Notes: generated from the letters alone by a model not told the origin. A stretch of DNA of 45,545 nt from Planctomycetaceae bacterium (GCA_021298315.1 JAJTFC010000050.1:1-45545); one strand, 5' to 3'; positions 16,789-25,370 are shown, counted from the stretch's first letter. Translations and numbers: made by a program.

Positions 16789-18864
16789 ATGTCATCCGGT
16801 TCTTCAGACGAAAATGTCGAGCAAACCAAACGGCAGATTCGGACTTTGGTCAACGAAGTGGCCGAGTTGTCCAAGTCGGATGTTGGGGAAGCCGAGTTTT
16901 ATCCGGCTGTTTTGCAGAAGGTCGTCAATGCCTTGGCCGCCCGAGGTGGAGCGGTATGGCTATTGGATGGCGAAAATGGGCTGAGGCTGGCCCATCAGAT
17001 CGACATATCGCCCAACTTGATCGATGCGAATAACAATGAGGCCATCAGTCACGGTCGACTTTTGGGGCGACTGATTCAAAAAGGAACACCCGAGCTTGTT
17101 CCTCCGTACAGCGCCTCGGAGCAAACTGGCGAGGCCAATCCGACGCCGTTTCTTTTGGTGACATCTCCTCTGGCTTCTCCGAAAGGACCGGTCGGGCTGC
17201 TCGAAGTATTCCAGCGAGCGCAGACGCCTCCGGAGGCTCAAGTCGGTTACTTAAAATTCGTCAAGCATATCACCGATCTTGTGGGCGACTGGCTCAAAGG
17301 TCGTACGCTTGAGCAAGTTTCCAACCGTCAAGAACTTTGGCAGCAATCGGATCAGTTCGCTCGACTTGTCCATGAGAATCTGGATCTTAGGGACACTGCC
17401 TTTACGATCGCCAACGAGGGTCGTCGGTTGATCGATTGCGACCGGGTTAGCGTGGCGATACTCAAGGGTGGCAAGGCCAAGGTGGTTGCGATATCGGGCC
17501 AGGATTCGATTGAGAATCGCTCGAACAACGTCCAGGCCTTGAACAATCTGGCCACTCGTGTGATCAAGAGTGGGGAGCCTTTATGGTACGATGGATCGAC
17601 CGAGGATTTGCCTAAGCAGCTCGAGGAGGCGATCGAGGACTACGTCGATCTGTCGCATGGTCGCACGGTGACGGTTTTGCCAATTCGCCAACCGGAGCGA
17701 AAGCTAGAGGGCGATATTCTCGCCGAGCGCAACGAGACCAACGAAGCTCGTGTGCGTCGCGACATCATTGGTGCTTTGATCGTCGAGCAAATTGAAACGC
17801 AGCTTTCGCGACAGACCCTCGAGGGCCGCGTCGATTTGGTCTACGAGCATGCTTGTCGAGCTCTTTCGAATTCGATAAACCACAGCAACATCTTGTTCAT
17901 GCCGCTGTGGCGATTCCTCGATCGATGCTTGTGGATGTTCCGGGGTTCAGCGCTTCCGAAAACAGCATCGATCTTGGGGCTCTTAGGACTTGGCTTGCTG
18001 TCGATGTTCCTGATCCCGATGGATTTCGATTTGCAAGGCAATGGCAAGTTAAAGCCGAGCGTCGAACGCCAAGTCTTCGCGCATGCCGACGGTGAAGTTG
18101 AACAGGTCTTGATCAAGCATGGTGACGAAGTCAAAAAAGATCAAACGCTCGTGACGCTCAAGAACAACGAACTTGAGCAACAGATTCAAACGACCCGCGG
18201 TCAGTACCATCAAGCGGTTCAGCAAGCTTACGGACTGAAGCGTCGTCTCGACAGCGCCACGACGTTGACGGAATCCGAACGCATACGCGATCAACAAGAC
18301 TACAACCAAGCTGAGCAGGAGGCCAACAATCGCCAAGCCGAATTGCAGCTTCTTGAAGAGCGTAAAGCAAAACTTGAGCGACTCAGCCCCATCGACGGCT
18401 TGGTCACCACTTGGGATGTCGAAAAAGTGCTTGCAGCTCGGCCCGTGGTCACTGGCCAAGTTCTCATGACAGTAGCGGACCCCGATGGGCCTTGGGAAGT
18501 TGAAGTCATGATGCCTGAGAAGCGGATGCGATACTTAGACGGTGCCTTTGCCAACGAGCGGGTTGTCAAGACCGATGACCAAGGTCAGAAGTATCTCGAT
18601 GTCGAAATCATTTTGATGACCAAGCCCGATACGAAGCACTATGGGAAGCTGTATCAACCAGCCGTAGGCCAGAGAGCCGAGCTCGATCCCGAGGACGGCG
18701 CTGTTGTTCGCCTGCGTTGTGTCCCGAACGATAAAGCTCTGCTGGAGATTTCCAAGCGTCCTGGGGCTCGCGTGATGGCCGACGTCAAATGTGGGAAACG
18801 CAGTGTCGCTTTCGTCATTTTCTACGAAGTCATCGAATGGATTCGGGCGAACGTTCTATTCTGA
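16789..18864 (+). CDS. GAF-GAF-TM-HlyD membrane fusion protein
   Basis: The 691-residue protein has an unusual domain order. Residues about 25-170 and 190-340 look like two GAF-type sensor domains (for example GGAVWLLDGENGLRLAHQ, and later DCDRVSVAILKGGKAKVVAI). A single membrane segment is at about 394-412 (ASILGLLGLGLLSMFLI). A HlyD/biotinyl-lipoyl adaptor part follows, outside: VERQVFAHADGEVEQVLIKH, a Gln/Glu-rich coiled coil at about 465-535, then LSPIDGLVTTWDVEKV and a beta-barrel region. The large N-terminal half is therefore cytoplasmic and the adaptor periplasmic. It opens a cluster with a second HlyD protein (69 bases downstream), a PqqD/site-2-protease/HlyD fusion and a DUF3467 protein. 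A role in signal-gated export or envelope processing is inference. ATG 16789 has no clear Shine-Dalgarno. Confidence 0.8.
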   Translation: MSSGSSDENVEQTKRQIRTLVNEVAELSKSDVGEAEFYPAVLQKVVNALAARGGAVWLLDGENGLRLAHQIDISPNLIDANNNEAISHGRLLGRLIQKGTPELVPPYSASEQTGEANPTPFLLVTSPLASPKGPVGLLEVFQRAQTPPEAQVGYLKFVKHITDLVGDWLKGRTLEQVSNRQELWQQSDQFARLVHENLDLRDTAFTIANEGRRLIDCDRVSVAILKGGKAKVVAISGQDSIENRSNNVQALNNLATRVIKSGEPLWYDGSTEDLPKQLEEAIEDYVDLSHGRTVTVLPIRQPERKLEGDILAERNETNEARVRRDIIGALIVEQIETQLSRQTLEGRVDLVYEHACRALSNSINHSNILFMPLWRFLDRCLWMFRGSALPKTASILGLLGLGLLSMFLIPMDFDLQGNGKLKPSVERQVFAHADGEVEQVLIKHGDEVKKDQTLVTLKNNELEQQIQTTRGQYHQAVQQAYGLKRRLDSATTLTESERIRDQQDYNQAEQEANNRQAELQLLEERKAKLERLSPIDGLVTTWDVEKVLAARPVVTGQVLMTVADPDGPWEVEVMMPEKRMRYLDGAFANERVVKTDDQGQKYLDVEIILMTKPDTKHYGKLYQPAVGQRAELDPEDGAVVRLRCVPNDKALLEISKRPGARVMADVKCGKRSVAFVIFYEVIEWIRANVLF

Positions 18865-18933
18865 TGCACGTCGGTAAACTTGCACTGGGTTTTCTATCCT
18901 TAACCACACACACAACCTTCGGATCGACCCGTT

Positions 18934-20115
18934 ATGACTCAAAGAATCCTCGTCGCATTGTCCTTGCTGGTGATGGCTGTTTCCATCGGTGGGTATGTTT
19001 GGCAATCCAACAAAATCGCACAGAAAGATGCTTTGAAAACTTCTTTGGCAAATGCCGAGCCAGTGATGGATGTCAAGACTCCAGAGCCGACCGATCCCCC
19101 AAAACCGATCGAGCTGGCAGAGCCAGCCGAGCCCGCTAGCTCGATCCCTAAGCTTGTGCAGATCGATCGTGATCCTGTGGGCAAGATCGAGCCAAGTCTG
19201 ATCCCAACCCAAGTCGAAGCGGTTCGGGTCGTCCCGATTCAAAATCCAATCGGTTTGCAATCGAGCGCTCCGACCATCGCCCAAGACGGAGTGCTCCGAT
19301 ACAAAGCGATTTTGTCCTTCGTCAATGACATCAAGGTGGTCGCTCAAACCGACGGCATCATCTTGGATATTCTCGTCGACGAAGGAGCCTTGGTTGCCAA
19401 GGATAGCATCATGATCCAGATCGACAATCGATTGGCAAACGCCGAGAAGGAAGTCGCAATCAAGGAGCTCGAGTCGGCCAAACTCAAGGCCGAGGACGAC
19501 AGTCAGATTAAATTCTCGGAAGCTTCTTACGAAGTTGCGACAAGTGTTTTCAATCGATCTCAGGATCTGTATGTCAAAGGGGTAGAGCCCCAGGACGACT
19601 GGGAAAAGAAACGGCTTGAAAAGATCAAAGCAGCTTTTCAGATCGACGTATCGAAACGCGAGCAGATGATCAACCAAGCGGCCGTTGGTGTCAATCAAGC
19701 CAAGCTCAATGCCTCCATGGTGCAACTGGAGCTTAGGACTATCAAAGCACCTTTCAGCGGTGTGGTGGCTTCGATGCAGAAGGAACGCTACGACTGGGTC
19801 AAAGCCGGAGAAGAGATTTTGCGGCTCGTCGCGCTCGATAAGTTTCGGGTGAAGGGAACGGTCAGGATTGCAGATTCGCCCAACACCCTTGAGGGTGCCA
19901 AAGCAAAGGTGATCATTCCAGTCGGTGGTGGCCAAGTCGAGCAGATCGATGGGGTCGTGGGATTTGTTAGCCCTGAATCCCAAGGTACTGGGGCTCGCAA
20001 CGATGGGACTCAGGAGTACACCGTATGGGTCGAGATTCCCAACAAGCAAATAGGTGGAAAGTATTTATTCCGCGGGACGATGGATGCGGTGGTGGAAATC
20101 ACACCGAACAAATAA
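18934..20115 (+). CDS. HlyD-family periplasmic adaptor subunit
   Basis: The 393-residue protein is anchored or exported by an N-terminal hydrophobic helix (ILVALSLLVMAVSIGGYVW). A Pro/Glu-rich linker (about 45-75) follows, then the membrane-fusion-protein core. The lipoyl half-motifs are VVAQTDGIILDILVDEGALV and, after a coiled coil at about 170-255, TIKAPFSGVVASMQKER. A beta-barrel and a membrane-proximal part end in LFRGTMDAVVEI. This is the classic adaptor architecture of RND and ABC export systems, but neither a pump nor an outer-membrane factor is encoded next to it. It lies between the GAF-HlyD protein and the site-2-protease fusion, 55 bases before the latter, and likely assembles with them. 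Confidence 0.85.
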   Translation: MTQRILVALSLLVMAVSIGGYVWQSNKIAQKDALKTSLANAEPVMDVKTPEPTDPPKPIELAEPAEPASSIPKLVQIDRDPVGKIEPSLIPTQVEAVRVVPIQNPIGLQSSAPTIAQDGVLRYKAILSFVNDIKVVAQTDGIILDILVDEGALVAKDSIMIQIDNRLANAEKEVAIKELESAKLKAEDDSQIKFSEASYEVATSVFNRSQDLYVKGVEPQDDWEKKRLEKIKAAFQIDVSKREQMINQAAVGVNQAKLNASMVQLELRTIKAPFSGVVASMQKERYDWVKAGEEILRLVALDKFRVKGTVRIADSPNTLEGAKAKVIIPVGGGQVEQIDGVVGFVSPESQGTGARNDGTQEYTVWVEIPNKQIGGKYLFRGTMDAVVEITPNK

Positions 20116-20170
20116 GTTTCGTCGGAGTTCTTTTGGCTGGCTTATCTCCTAAAGAGAGGAATTTGACTCG

Positions 20171-22411
20171 ATGACAACGATGGCCGACTCACTGGTCAAT
20201 AGCGCGATGCGGCCGCTGAAGATGCGGCGTCGCCCGGACCTTGAGTCCCGCAAACATCATTACGATGGTCGTTCTTATTGGGTGGTCAAAGAGCCGCTGG
20301 GCTTGAACTATTTTCGCTTCCACGAGGAAGAGTATGCGATTTTGAACATGCTCGATGGGGAGACCTCCTTGCAAGCGATCAAGGATCGTTTTCAAGCTGA
20401 GTTTGCTCCCCAGCGAATCAGTCTGCAGGATCTCCAGCAGTTTGTCGGGATGCTCCACAAAAGTGGGTTGGTCATCTCGCATGCGGTAGGGCAGGGCAAA
20501 CCGCTTCGTCGGCGAGGGGAGACCAAGAAGCGTAAAGAGTGGCTTAGCAAGTTGTCGAACATCTTTGCGATTCGTTTTCGGGGGATCGATCCAGAGCGGA
20601 TTCTCAATGGGCTTTTGCCTTGGTTTGGATGGTTGTTCACAACGTGGTGTTTGGTCTTGGCTCTAATGCTCGGATTGGCTGCCGTAACGCTTGTGCTTGT
20701 CAACTACCAGGAGTTTCGCAGCAAGCTGCCGACGTTTGAGACATTTTTTGCCGCGCAGAATTGGTTGTATCTCGGGATCACCATGGCGGCCGTGAAGGTC
20801 TTGCATGAGTTCGGCCATGGACTTTCCTGCAAGAAGTTTGGGGGTGAGTGCCATGAGATGGGCTTGATGTTCTTGGTCTTTACCCCATGTTTGTATTGCA
20901 ATGTGTCTGACTCGTGGATGTTGCCCAACAAATGGCAACGGGTCTTTATCGGCGCGGCGGGAATGTATGTCGAGCTGATCATTGCCTCGATCGCGACGTT
21001 TCTATGGTGGTACAGCGAGCCTGGGATGTTCCACTTCTTGTGCTTGAGCGTGATGTTTATCTGCTCGGTATCAACCGTGGTCTTCAATGGCAATCCGCTG
21101 TTGCGTTTCGACGGCTATTACATCTTGATGGACATTTTGGAGATCCCCAATCTCAGGCAAAAGGCCAGCGAGATTCTCAAGCGTTGGTTTCAGAAGAATT
21201 GCTTGGGACTTGAGCTCCAAGAGAACCCATTTCTCCCGCAAGGGAATCGCTTGCTGTTCGGGGCTTACACGATCGGTTCATTTGTCTACCGATGGGTCGT
21301 AGCCTTTGGGATCATCATGTTTTTGAATCAGGTGCTCAAGCCTTATGGATTGCAGTCCTTGGGAAGAGCTTTTGCGGTGGCAGGATTAGCGGGGATGGTT
21401 GTTCCAGGGGTCATGTCGGTGGTTAAATTTCTTAGGCAACCCGGGAGGGCATCCAAGATGAAGCGAGCCAATATCACCACGAGCTTGATCGTCGCTTGTG
21501 CGATTCTTTCGGCGATCGCCTTTTTACCGGTGCCGTTTTACGTTTATTGTCCGACAGAGATTCAGCCCACGCGGTCGATCGAGGTTCGAACGATCGCCGC
21601 CGGTCAGCTTGTCACTTGGCACAAGCGTCCTGAGGAGCGGGTTGTAAAGGGAGATGTGCTATGCGAGCTGGATAACTTGGAGCTCAAGTACCAGCGAACC
21701 AAGGCTGTCGGGGAGTTGGAGGTAGCCAAGATCAAGTTGCAGGATTTGCAGCGGTCGGCAGCGGCCGATCCTCAGCAAGTACCCTACTTGCGAGTTCAGC
21801 TTGAGGACGTACAGGCCAAGCAGAAGATCTTGGATGTGTTGGATAAGAAGATCGCGAATTTGGTCGTGCGCAGTCCGATTGATGGTTACATTTTTAAGGC
21901 TCAACCCAAGGAGGAGAGCAAGGCGGCCAAGGCTCAGGAGCAATTGCCCGGCTGGTCTGGCGATCCTTTCGATCCGGCAAACAGCGAAGTCTACTTCAGC
22001 GAAGGGGACTTGTTGTGTCTGGTGGGTCCGGAGAAGAAGATGGAGGGGGTGATGATCGTCGATCAGCACGACCGCGATTTGCTGCAAATGGGAGATCGGG
22101 TCAGTTTGATGCTTGAATCGGCTCGGCTTGAGTCCCTCAAAGGAACGATTGTGGGTTTTAGCGCATCGGAGATCAAGGAAGCACCGCCACAGTTATCGAT
22201 CCAGGTAGGAGGATCGCTCGATACCAAGACCGATGAAACAGGTAGAACCATACCGATCAGTACATCGTATCAAGTGCGAGTCGAGTTTGATTCCGATGAG
22301 ATACCCAGCAGGCCTGGGTATCGGGGCGAGAGCAAGGTGCATTTGGCTTGGCGATCGCTGGGCTGGAGAATCAAAAGATACTTTATGAAAACCTTCAACT
22401 TTGAGTTCTAG
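20171..22411 (+). CDS. PqqD-like / site-2 protease (M50) / HlyD fusion protein
   Basis: The 746-residue protein has three parts. Residues about 30-105 read as a PqqD-like domain (YWVVKEPLGLNYFRFHEEEY, then LQAIKDRF and LHKSGLV), the fold that binds leader peptides in peptide-modifying systems. Residues about 150-450 are a polytopic M50 site-2-protease core with the zinc motif H212EFGH216 and the second ligand motif NPLLRFDGYY (Asp314). Residues about 475-720 are a HlyD adaptor with split lipoyl parts (TIAAGQLVTWHKRPEERVVKG and VVRSPIDGYIFKAQPK). A GAGAGG-like purine run (AAAGAGAGGAA) precedes the ATG. Such fusions are known in planctomycetes; the substrate is not. It could be a peptidase-exporter for a modified peptide or a processing enzyme for envelope proteins. 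Confidence 0.85.
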   Translation: MTTMADSLVNSAMRPLKMRRRPDLESRKHHYDGRSYWVVKEPLGLNYFRFHEEEYAILNMLDGETSLQAIKDRFQAEFAPQRISLQDLQQFVGMLHKSGLVISHAVGQGKPLRRRGETKKRKEWLSKLSNIFAIRFRGIDPERILNGLLPWFGWLFTTWCLVLALMLGLAAVTLVLVNYQEFRSKLPTFETFFAAQNWLYLGITMAAVKVLHEFGHGLSCKKFGGECHEMGLMFLVFTPCLYCNVSDSWMLPNKWQRVFIGAAGMYVELIIASIATFLWWYSEPGMFHFLCLSVMFICSVSTVVFNGNPLLRFDGYYILMDILEIPNLRQKASEILKRWFQKNCLGLELQENPFLPQGNRLLFGAYTIGSFVYRWVVAFGIIMFLNQVLKPYGLQSLGRAFAVAGLAGMVVPGVMSVVKFLRQPGRASKMKRANITTSLIVACAILSAIAFLPVPFYVYCPTEIQPTRSIEVRTIAAGQLVTWHKRPEERVVKGDVLCELDNLELKYQRTKAVGELEVAKIKLQDLQRSAAADPQQVPYLRVQLEDVQAKQKILDVLDKKIANLVVRSPIDGYIFKAQPKEESKAAKAQEQLPGWSGDPFDPANSEVYFSEGDLLCLVGPEKKMEGVMIVDQHDRDLLQMGDRVSLMLESARLESLKGTIVGFSASEIKEAPPQLSIQVGGSLDTKTDETGRTIPISTSYQVRVEFDSDEIPSRPGYRGESKVHLAWRSLGWRIKRYFMKTFNFEF

Positions 22412-22521
22412 GCGTTGTCGACAGAAGATGGCCAGAGGATTAAATTGTGGGGATCATTCGATAAGAACATGGGGAGTTCCCCGGTTAGTTTGTTAGTTGT
22501 TTTTTGGAGAAAGAAAGAACG

Positions 22522-22860
22522 ATGTCCAACGAAGTAGAGCAAGAAGCCGGCCAGAACCCAGTTGGTGGCTCCCAGGCAGTTCAGCAAGTCACCGTACAGG
22601 TCAAGGACGAAGACGCGATTGCCCTGTATGCGAACTTTTGCCGAGTCACTGGATCCCCAGAAGAGTTGATTGTCGACTTTGGTTTGAATCCACAACCGGT
22701 TGGGATTCCCAAGGATCCGATCCATGTCAAGCAGCGGATCATTATGAATTTCTACACGGCCAAGCGTTTGCTTGCGGCTTTGCAGATGTCCGTTCAGCGT
22801 CACGAGCAGGTTTTTGGGGTGCTTGAGACTGACATTCAAAAGCGTCTGCGCGTCCAGTAG
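22522..22860 (+). CDS. DUF3467 family protein
   Basis: The 112-residue soluble protein starts at ATG 22522, with GGAGA about 12 bases upstream; a codon 18 bases earlier is in frame but is less likely as the start. After a variable Gln-rich N-terminus the family blocks are visible: LYANFCRVTGSPEELIVDFG, then LNPQP, then IMNFYTAKRLLAALQMSVQR and ETDIQKRLR. DUF3467 is widespread, small and of unknown function. Here it closes the GAF-HlyD / HlyD / PqqD-M50-HlyD cluster (110 bases after the fusion gene), so it is a candidate cytoplasmic partner of that membrane complex. It shows no leader/core pattern of a typical RiPP precursor. Confidence 0.88.
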   Translation: MSNEVEQEAGQNPVGGSQAVQQVTVQVKDEDAIALYANFCRVTGSPEELIVDFGLNPQPVGIPKDPIHVKQRIIMNFYTAKRLLAALQMSVQRHEQVFGVLETDIQKRLRVQ

Positions 22861-22892
22861 ATCGCACGTGCAAAGATAGATTGATGGAATTT

Positions 22893-22923
22893 CGGCCTGT
22901 TTGGCGGTTTGCCAAACGGGCCG
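22893..22923 (+). terminator. Strong hairpin downstream of the DUF3467 gene
   Basis: The 13-bp stem CGGCCTGTTTGGC / GCCAAACGGGCCG has one G-U pair and a five-base loop. It is 32 bases after the stop codon of the last gene of the cluster. There is no T-run after it, so it may be a non-canonical terminator or an mRNA 3'-stabilising hairpin. Confidence 0.55.
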
Positions 22924-23035
22924 AATGCGTTAAACTCTCGCCCGTCGACAAGACTTGTTTTAGATCTCCAAACGCGACCCTTCGTTTGGGAGAAAGGGTC
23001 TAAGAGTTGGCAAGGTTACTTGTTCGACGAAGAAT

Positions 23036-23111
23036 CGGGCCGTAGCGCAGCCTGGATTAGCGCGCTACCTTGGGGTGGTAGAGGTCGTGGGTTCGAATCC
23101 CGCCGGCCCGA
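23036..23111 (+). tRNA. tRNA-Pro (anticodon GGG)
   Basis: The 76-base cloverleaf has acceptor arms CGGGCCG / CGGCCCG with discriminator A. The D stem is GCGC/GCGC, the anticodon stem CTACC/GGTAG with loop TTGGGGT (anticodon GGG), and the T arm GTGGG-TTCGAAT-CCCGC. C1-G72 is typical of tRNA-Pro. The CCA end is not encoded (ATTTTC follows). Confidence 0.95.
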
Positions 23112-23135
23112 TTTTCTTTTGTGGATCTTCGCAAC

Positions 23136-23206
23136 CGCTGATCAGCGCTGGTCATCGCGAATAAAGACCAAAGCCGACCGCTGATGAACGCTAATGCAGC
23201 GTAGGG
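23136..23206 (+). repeat. ACCGCTGATGAACGCTAATG-family repeat
   Basis: The block reads AACCGCTGATCAGCGCTGG, then CCGACCGCTGATGAACGC followed by TAATGCAGCG. It matches the core of the elements at 8222-8360 and starts about 25 bases after the end of tRNA-Pro. Confidence 0.7.
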
Positions 23207-23410
23207 TACGTGAAGCGGCTGCGCACGATCGGACGCTTTATTGATTTCAGACACAGTCGCTATGCATGGATCGCACCAAGATCAACCACCAACCGCGGAA
23301 CGTACCATCAAGCGCGTAAGGCTGCTTGGCCCCTTTTCGCCCCCAGGGCTTTGGCTGGGGGAGAAAAGGCGGGGGGATAGAGGGGGCCGACGGCGCGTAG
23401 GACTGTTTTT

Positions 23411-23452
23411 TTGAACCGCTGATGGACGCTCATCAGCTCTGATGCAGCGCTC
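23411..23452 (+). repeat. ACCGCTGATG-family repeat, short copy
   Basis: The block reads TTGAACCGCTGATGGACGCT, then CATCAGCTCTGATGCAGCGC; it shares the ACCGCTGATG...GATGCAGCGC frame with the other copies. Confidence 0.6.
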
Positions 23453-23455
23453 GAA

Positions 23456-23477
23456 AAAGACCGCTTGGACGGTCTTT
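23456..23477 (+). terminator. Terminator-like hairpin AAAGACCG/CGGTCTTT
   Basis: A perfect 8-bp stem (AAAGACCG, loop CTTGGA, CGGTCTTT) has A residues on its left and T residues in its right arm, so it could work in either direction. It lies between the convergent tRNA-Pro and tRNA-Asp genes. Confidence 0.4.
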
Positions 23478-23612
23478 GGCCCAGCGGGACAATATATTGT
23501 TAGCAAGCGATCCCCTCAAAGATTTGTTGGGACCCGGAGGGACGATGGGCACCGAAGATAGAAGCAGAAGGTGCGGTGATTTCGGAGAAATTACCGACAC
23601 TGGCCCAAAAAG

Positions 23613-23686
23613 CGAGGTCGACGGGGCTCGAACCCGCAACCTCCGGATCGACAGTCCGGTGCTCTAACCAATTGAGCTACGACCCC
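23613..23686 (-). tRNA. tRNA-Asp (anticodon GTC)
   Basis: On the minus strand a 74-base cloverleaf has acceptor GGGGTCG/CGACCTC (one G-U) with discriminator G. The D arm is GCTC-AATTGGTTA-GAGC. The anticodon stem is CCGGA/TCCGG with loop CTGTCGA (anticodon GTC), and the T arm is GCGGG-TTCGAGC-CCCGT. The CCA end is not encoded. Confidence 0.95.
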
Positions 23687-23828
23687 GGTGGAACCAACTG
23701 GAAATCGCTCGACAACGCTGCACTGGAAGAGTCAGCCCGTTGCTGTGAGCAATGTTCCTAACCGAGAAAGTCTCGCTTTGGGACGCGATAGTATAGCGTC
23801 GATCCGCGCTGAATCAAGCGTCTCATTT

Positions 23829-25247
23829 TCAAAAACGAAGAGCGAATTGGTTGTAGACAATCCACCCGGAATTGTCGTTCAAAACCGCAAAATCGGTCTC
23901 CCGATAGTCGACTTGTACTCCGTACTGCAACGCAGGGGTTATGTCCCAGAAAAGACAGCCGTAGTAAGCCGAATTGCGGGCAATCGCACCGGCGCTAACA
24001 GGCAAATCCCTCCTCAATGCCGCATCGATCCCATAGCCCATGTGCAAATGCAATCGGTTCGTCAGGTAGAAAAACGCTTCCAAAAACCCACCCTGACCCC
24101 GAATGGCCTCAAATGTCTGTGAGTTAAAAGTCTGGAAAATCGTCCCAGCATAGTTGCCTAAGCCTTGGCCAAAGTACCCCTCGCCGATGATCCCTAAACG
24201 GTCCGTCAAGTTGATCTTGCTGTCGACCGACATGCCCCCGATGTCCATGATCGAACGGATCGGAATGTTCGGATCGATGTCCTCAAGGCTGTAGATGATC
24301 TGCGAGTTTCGGATCCGACCAACCAGCCCCGCTACGGCCAACTCCAAAGGTCGCTCCTTTCGCCCCCCGGCAAGCTCTTCGATTTCGCCAAAACCCAAAA
24401 CACCTCGCACCTCGAAATTCGGGATCCCATCGGACTCGGTCGTCCGTCGACTCGAATCGATCAGCACCGTCGAGATCGGATCGCTCAAGGCGGTTTGCAA
24501 GGTCGCTTGAAACGCATCGTTGGGCTTCCAGAAAGCTTCTCCACGAAGCTGACCTCGGAATGTTCCTGCGTTTCCTGTACCACCCATGAGGGTCATCGGA
24601 ATAACGATAGGATCGCGAGGTGCAAACAGGTCGGGTTGGAGCCCTGCTGCAAATCGAAAATGCTCATTGCGGATTTCTCCAAAAGCCACTATTGGCATAA
24701 AGCCGTAGGTGTCCGATGTGAGGCTTGAGTTGGTAAAATAGAATTTGCCAAAAGCCCCCGTCTGCCAACCAGCGACATCAGGCCCCGCATAGAGGAACTG
24801 CAAATTCGATTGCCGTGCATGAGCTTCGAACGTCGAGGTGTTGCCACCCAAGAACGCGGGAGGCAACATAAAGAGCGGACTCCATGGAACAAAGGATCGA
24901 TCCGATCCATAAACGCCTAGCAACGACAACGCTCCAGAGACCTTCAATTGCCCTGCACCGCTTTGCAAAAGAACGCCACCTGCAGAAGGCTGCTTGGAGT
25001 TCGGCATGCTAGCCGCTGGGGCTTGCAAATACACAATCTTCGGAGCGGCGATCTCAGAGAGTGTCTCAGGAGGCAGACTCAGTTCTTTGGCCGGCTCGAT
25101 GGAACTGGCGGTAATGACATCCGGTTCGAGCGAATTTTCGTTAAGTTTAATCTGAATCGATTCAGGGGGGATTTGACAAAAGGCCCAGCCGGCACTAGCC
25201 AAAAGCCAAGCGGCCAGACTCCATGGAATTGATTGATGGTGCGTCAT
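23829..25247 (-). CDS. Putative outer-membrane beta-barrel (porin-like) protein
   Basis: The 472-residue exported protein starts at ATG 25247 with a signal peptide (SLAAWLLASAGWAFCQ). The frame extends far upstream to 25685, but that part runs antisense to the NagB-like gene and is not family-like. After a low-complexity linker, the body from about residue 100 has many alternating amphipathic strands rich in Gly, Phe and Tyr (for example QLKVSGALSLLGVYGSDRSF, LQFLYAGPD, FGKFYFTNSS). It ends in a strand closing with aromatic Phe (WIVYNQFALRF), the classic outer-membrane assembly signal. This suggests a 16- to 18-strand porin-like barrel (resemblance to DcaP-type porins is a guess). It is monocistronic, on the minus strand. 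Confidence 0.75.
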   Translation of the reverse strand: MTHHQSIPWSLAAWLLASAGWAFCQIPPESIQIKLNENSLEPDVITASSIEPAKELSLPPETLSEIAAPKIVYLQAPAASMPNSKQPSAGGVLLQSGAGQLKVSGALSLLGVYGSDRSFVPWSPLFMLPPAFLGGNTSTFEAHARQSNLQFLYAGPDVAGWQTGAFGKFYFTNSSLTSDTYGFMPIVAFGEIRNEHFRFAAGLQPDLFAPRDPIVIPMTLMGGTGNAGTFRGQLRGEAFWKPNDAFQATLQTALSDPISTVLIDSSRRTTESDGIPNFEVRGVLGFGEIEELAGGRKERPLELAVAGLVGRIRNSQIIYSLEDIDPNIPIRSIMDIGGMSVDSKINLTDRLGIIGEGYFGQGLGNYAGTIFQTFNSQTFEAIRGQGGFLEAFFYLTNRLHLHMGYGIDAALRRDLPVSAGAIARNSAYYGCLFWDITPALQYGVQVDYRETDFAVLNDNSGWIVYNQFALRF

Positions 25248-25344
25248 TGATATCTGAAATCGATTGCGAGGATTCGAAAGCTCGAATGCCAGTGCAGATA
25301 GCAAATGCAATTGCGCAAAATCAAGATGGATGTTTGATAGCAAA

Positions 25345-25370
25345 TCAGTCTGATCTGTCTGATTAGATCG
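25345..25370 (+). repeat. Short GATCAGACA-type repeat at the 3' end of the NagB-like gene
   Basis: The sequence CAGTCTGATCTGTCTGATTA overlaps and follows the stop codon of the NagB-like gene (minus strand). It contains two units of the same 9-bp motif (reverse complement ATCAGACAG) that forms the long tandem array at 28741-28880. Confidence 0.6.

Larger units (their letters stand above)
23112..23612. other. Region between the two tRNA genes: dispersed repeats, no gene
   Basis: About 500 bases lie between tRNA-Pro (plus strand) and tRNA-Asp (minus strand). They hold two ACCGCTGATG-family repeats, a GC-rich run near 23330-23390 (inverted CCCCCAG/CTGGGGG) and a terminator-like hairpin at 23456-23477. 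ORFs present are short and repeat-derived. No integrase or attachment-site duplication was seen. Confidence 0.5.

Noticed and set aside
22522-22860. DUF3467 as a RiPP precursor for the PqqD-like domain
   Set aside because: The sequence is conserved along its length with no leader/core layout, and DUF3467 is widespread without such systems.
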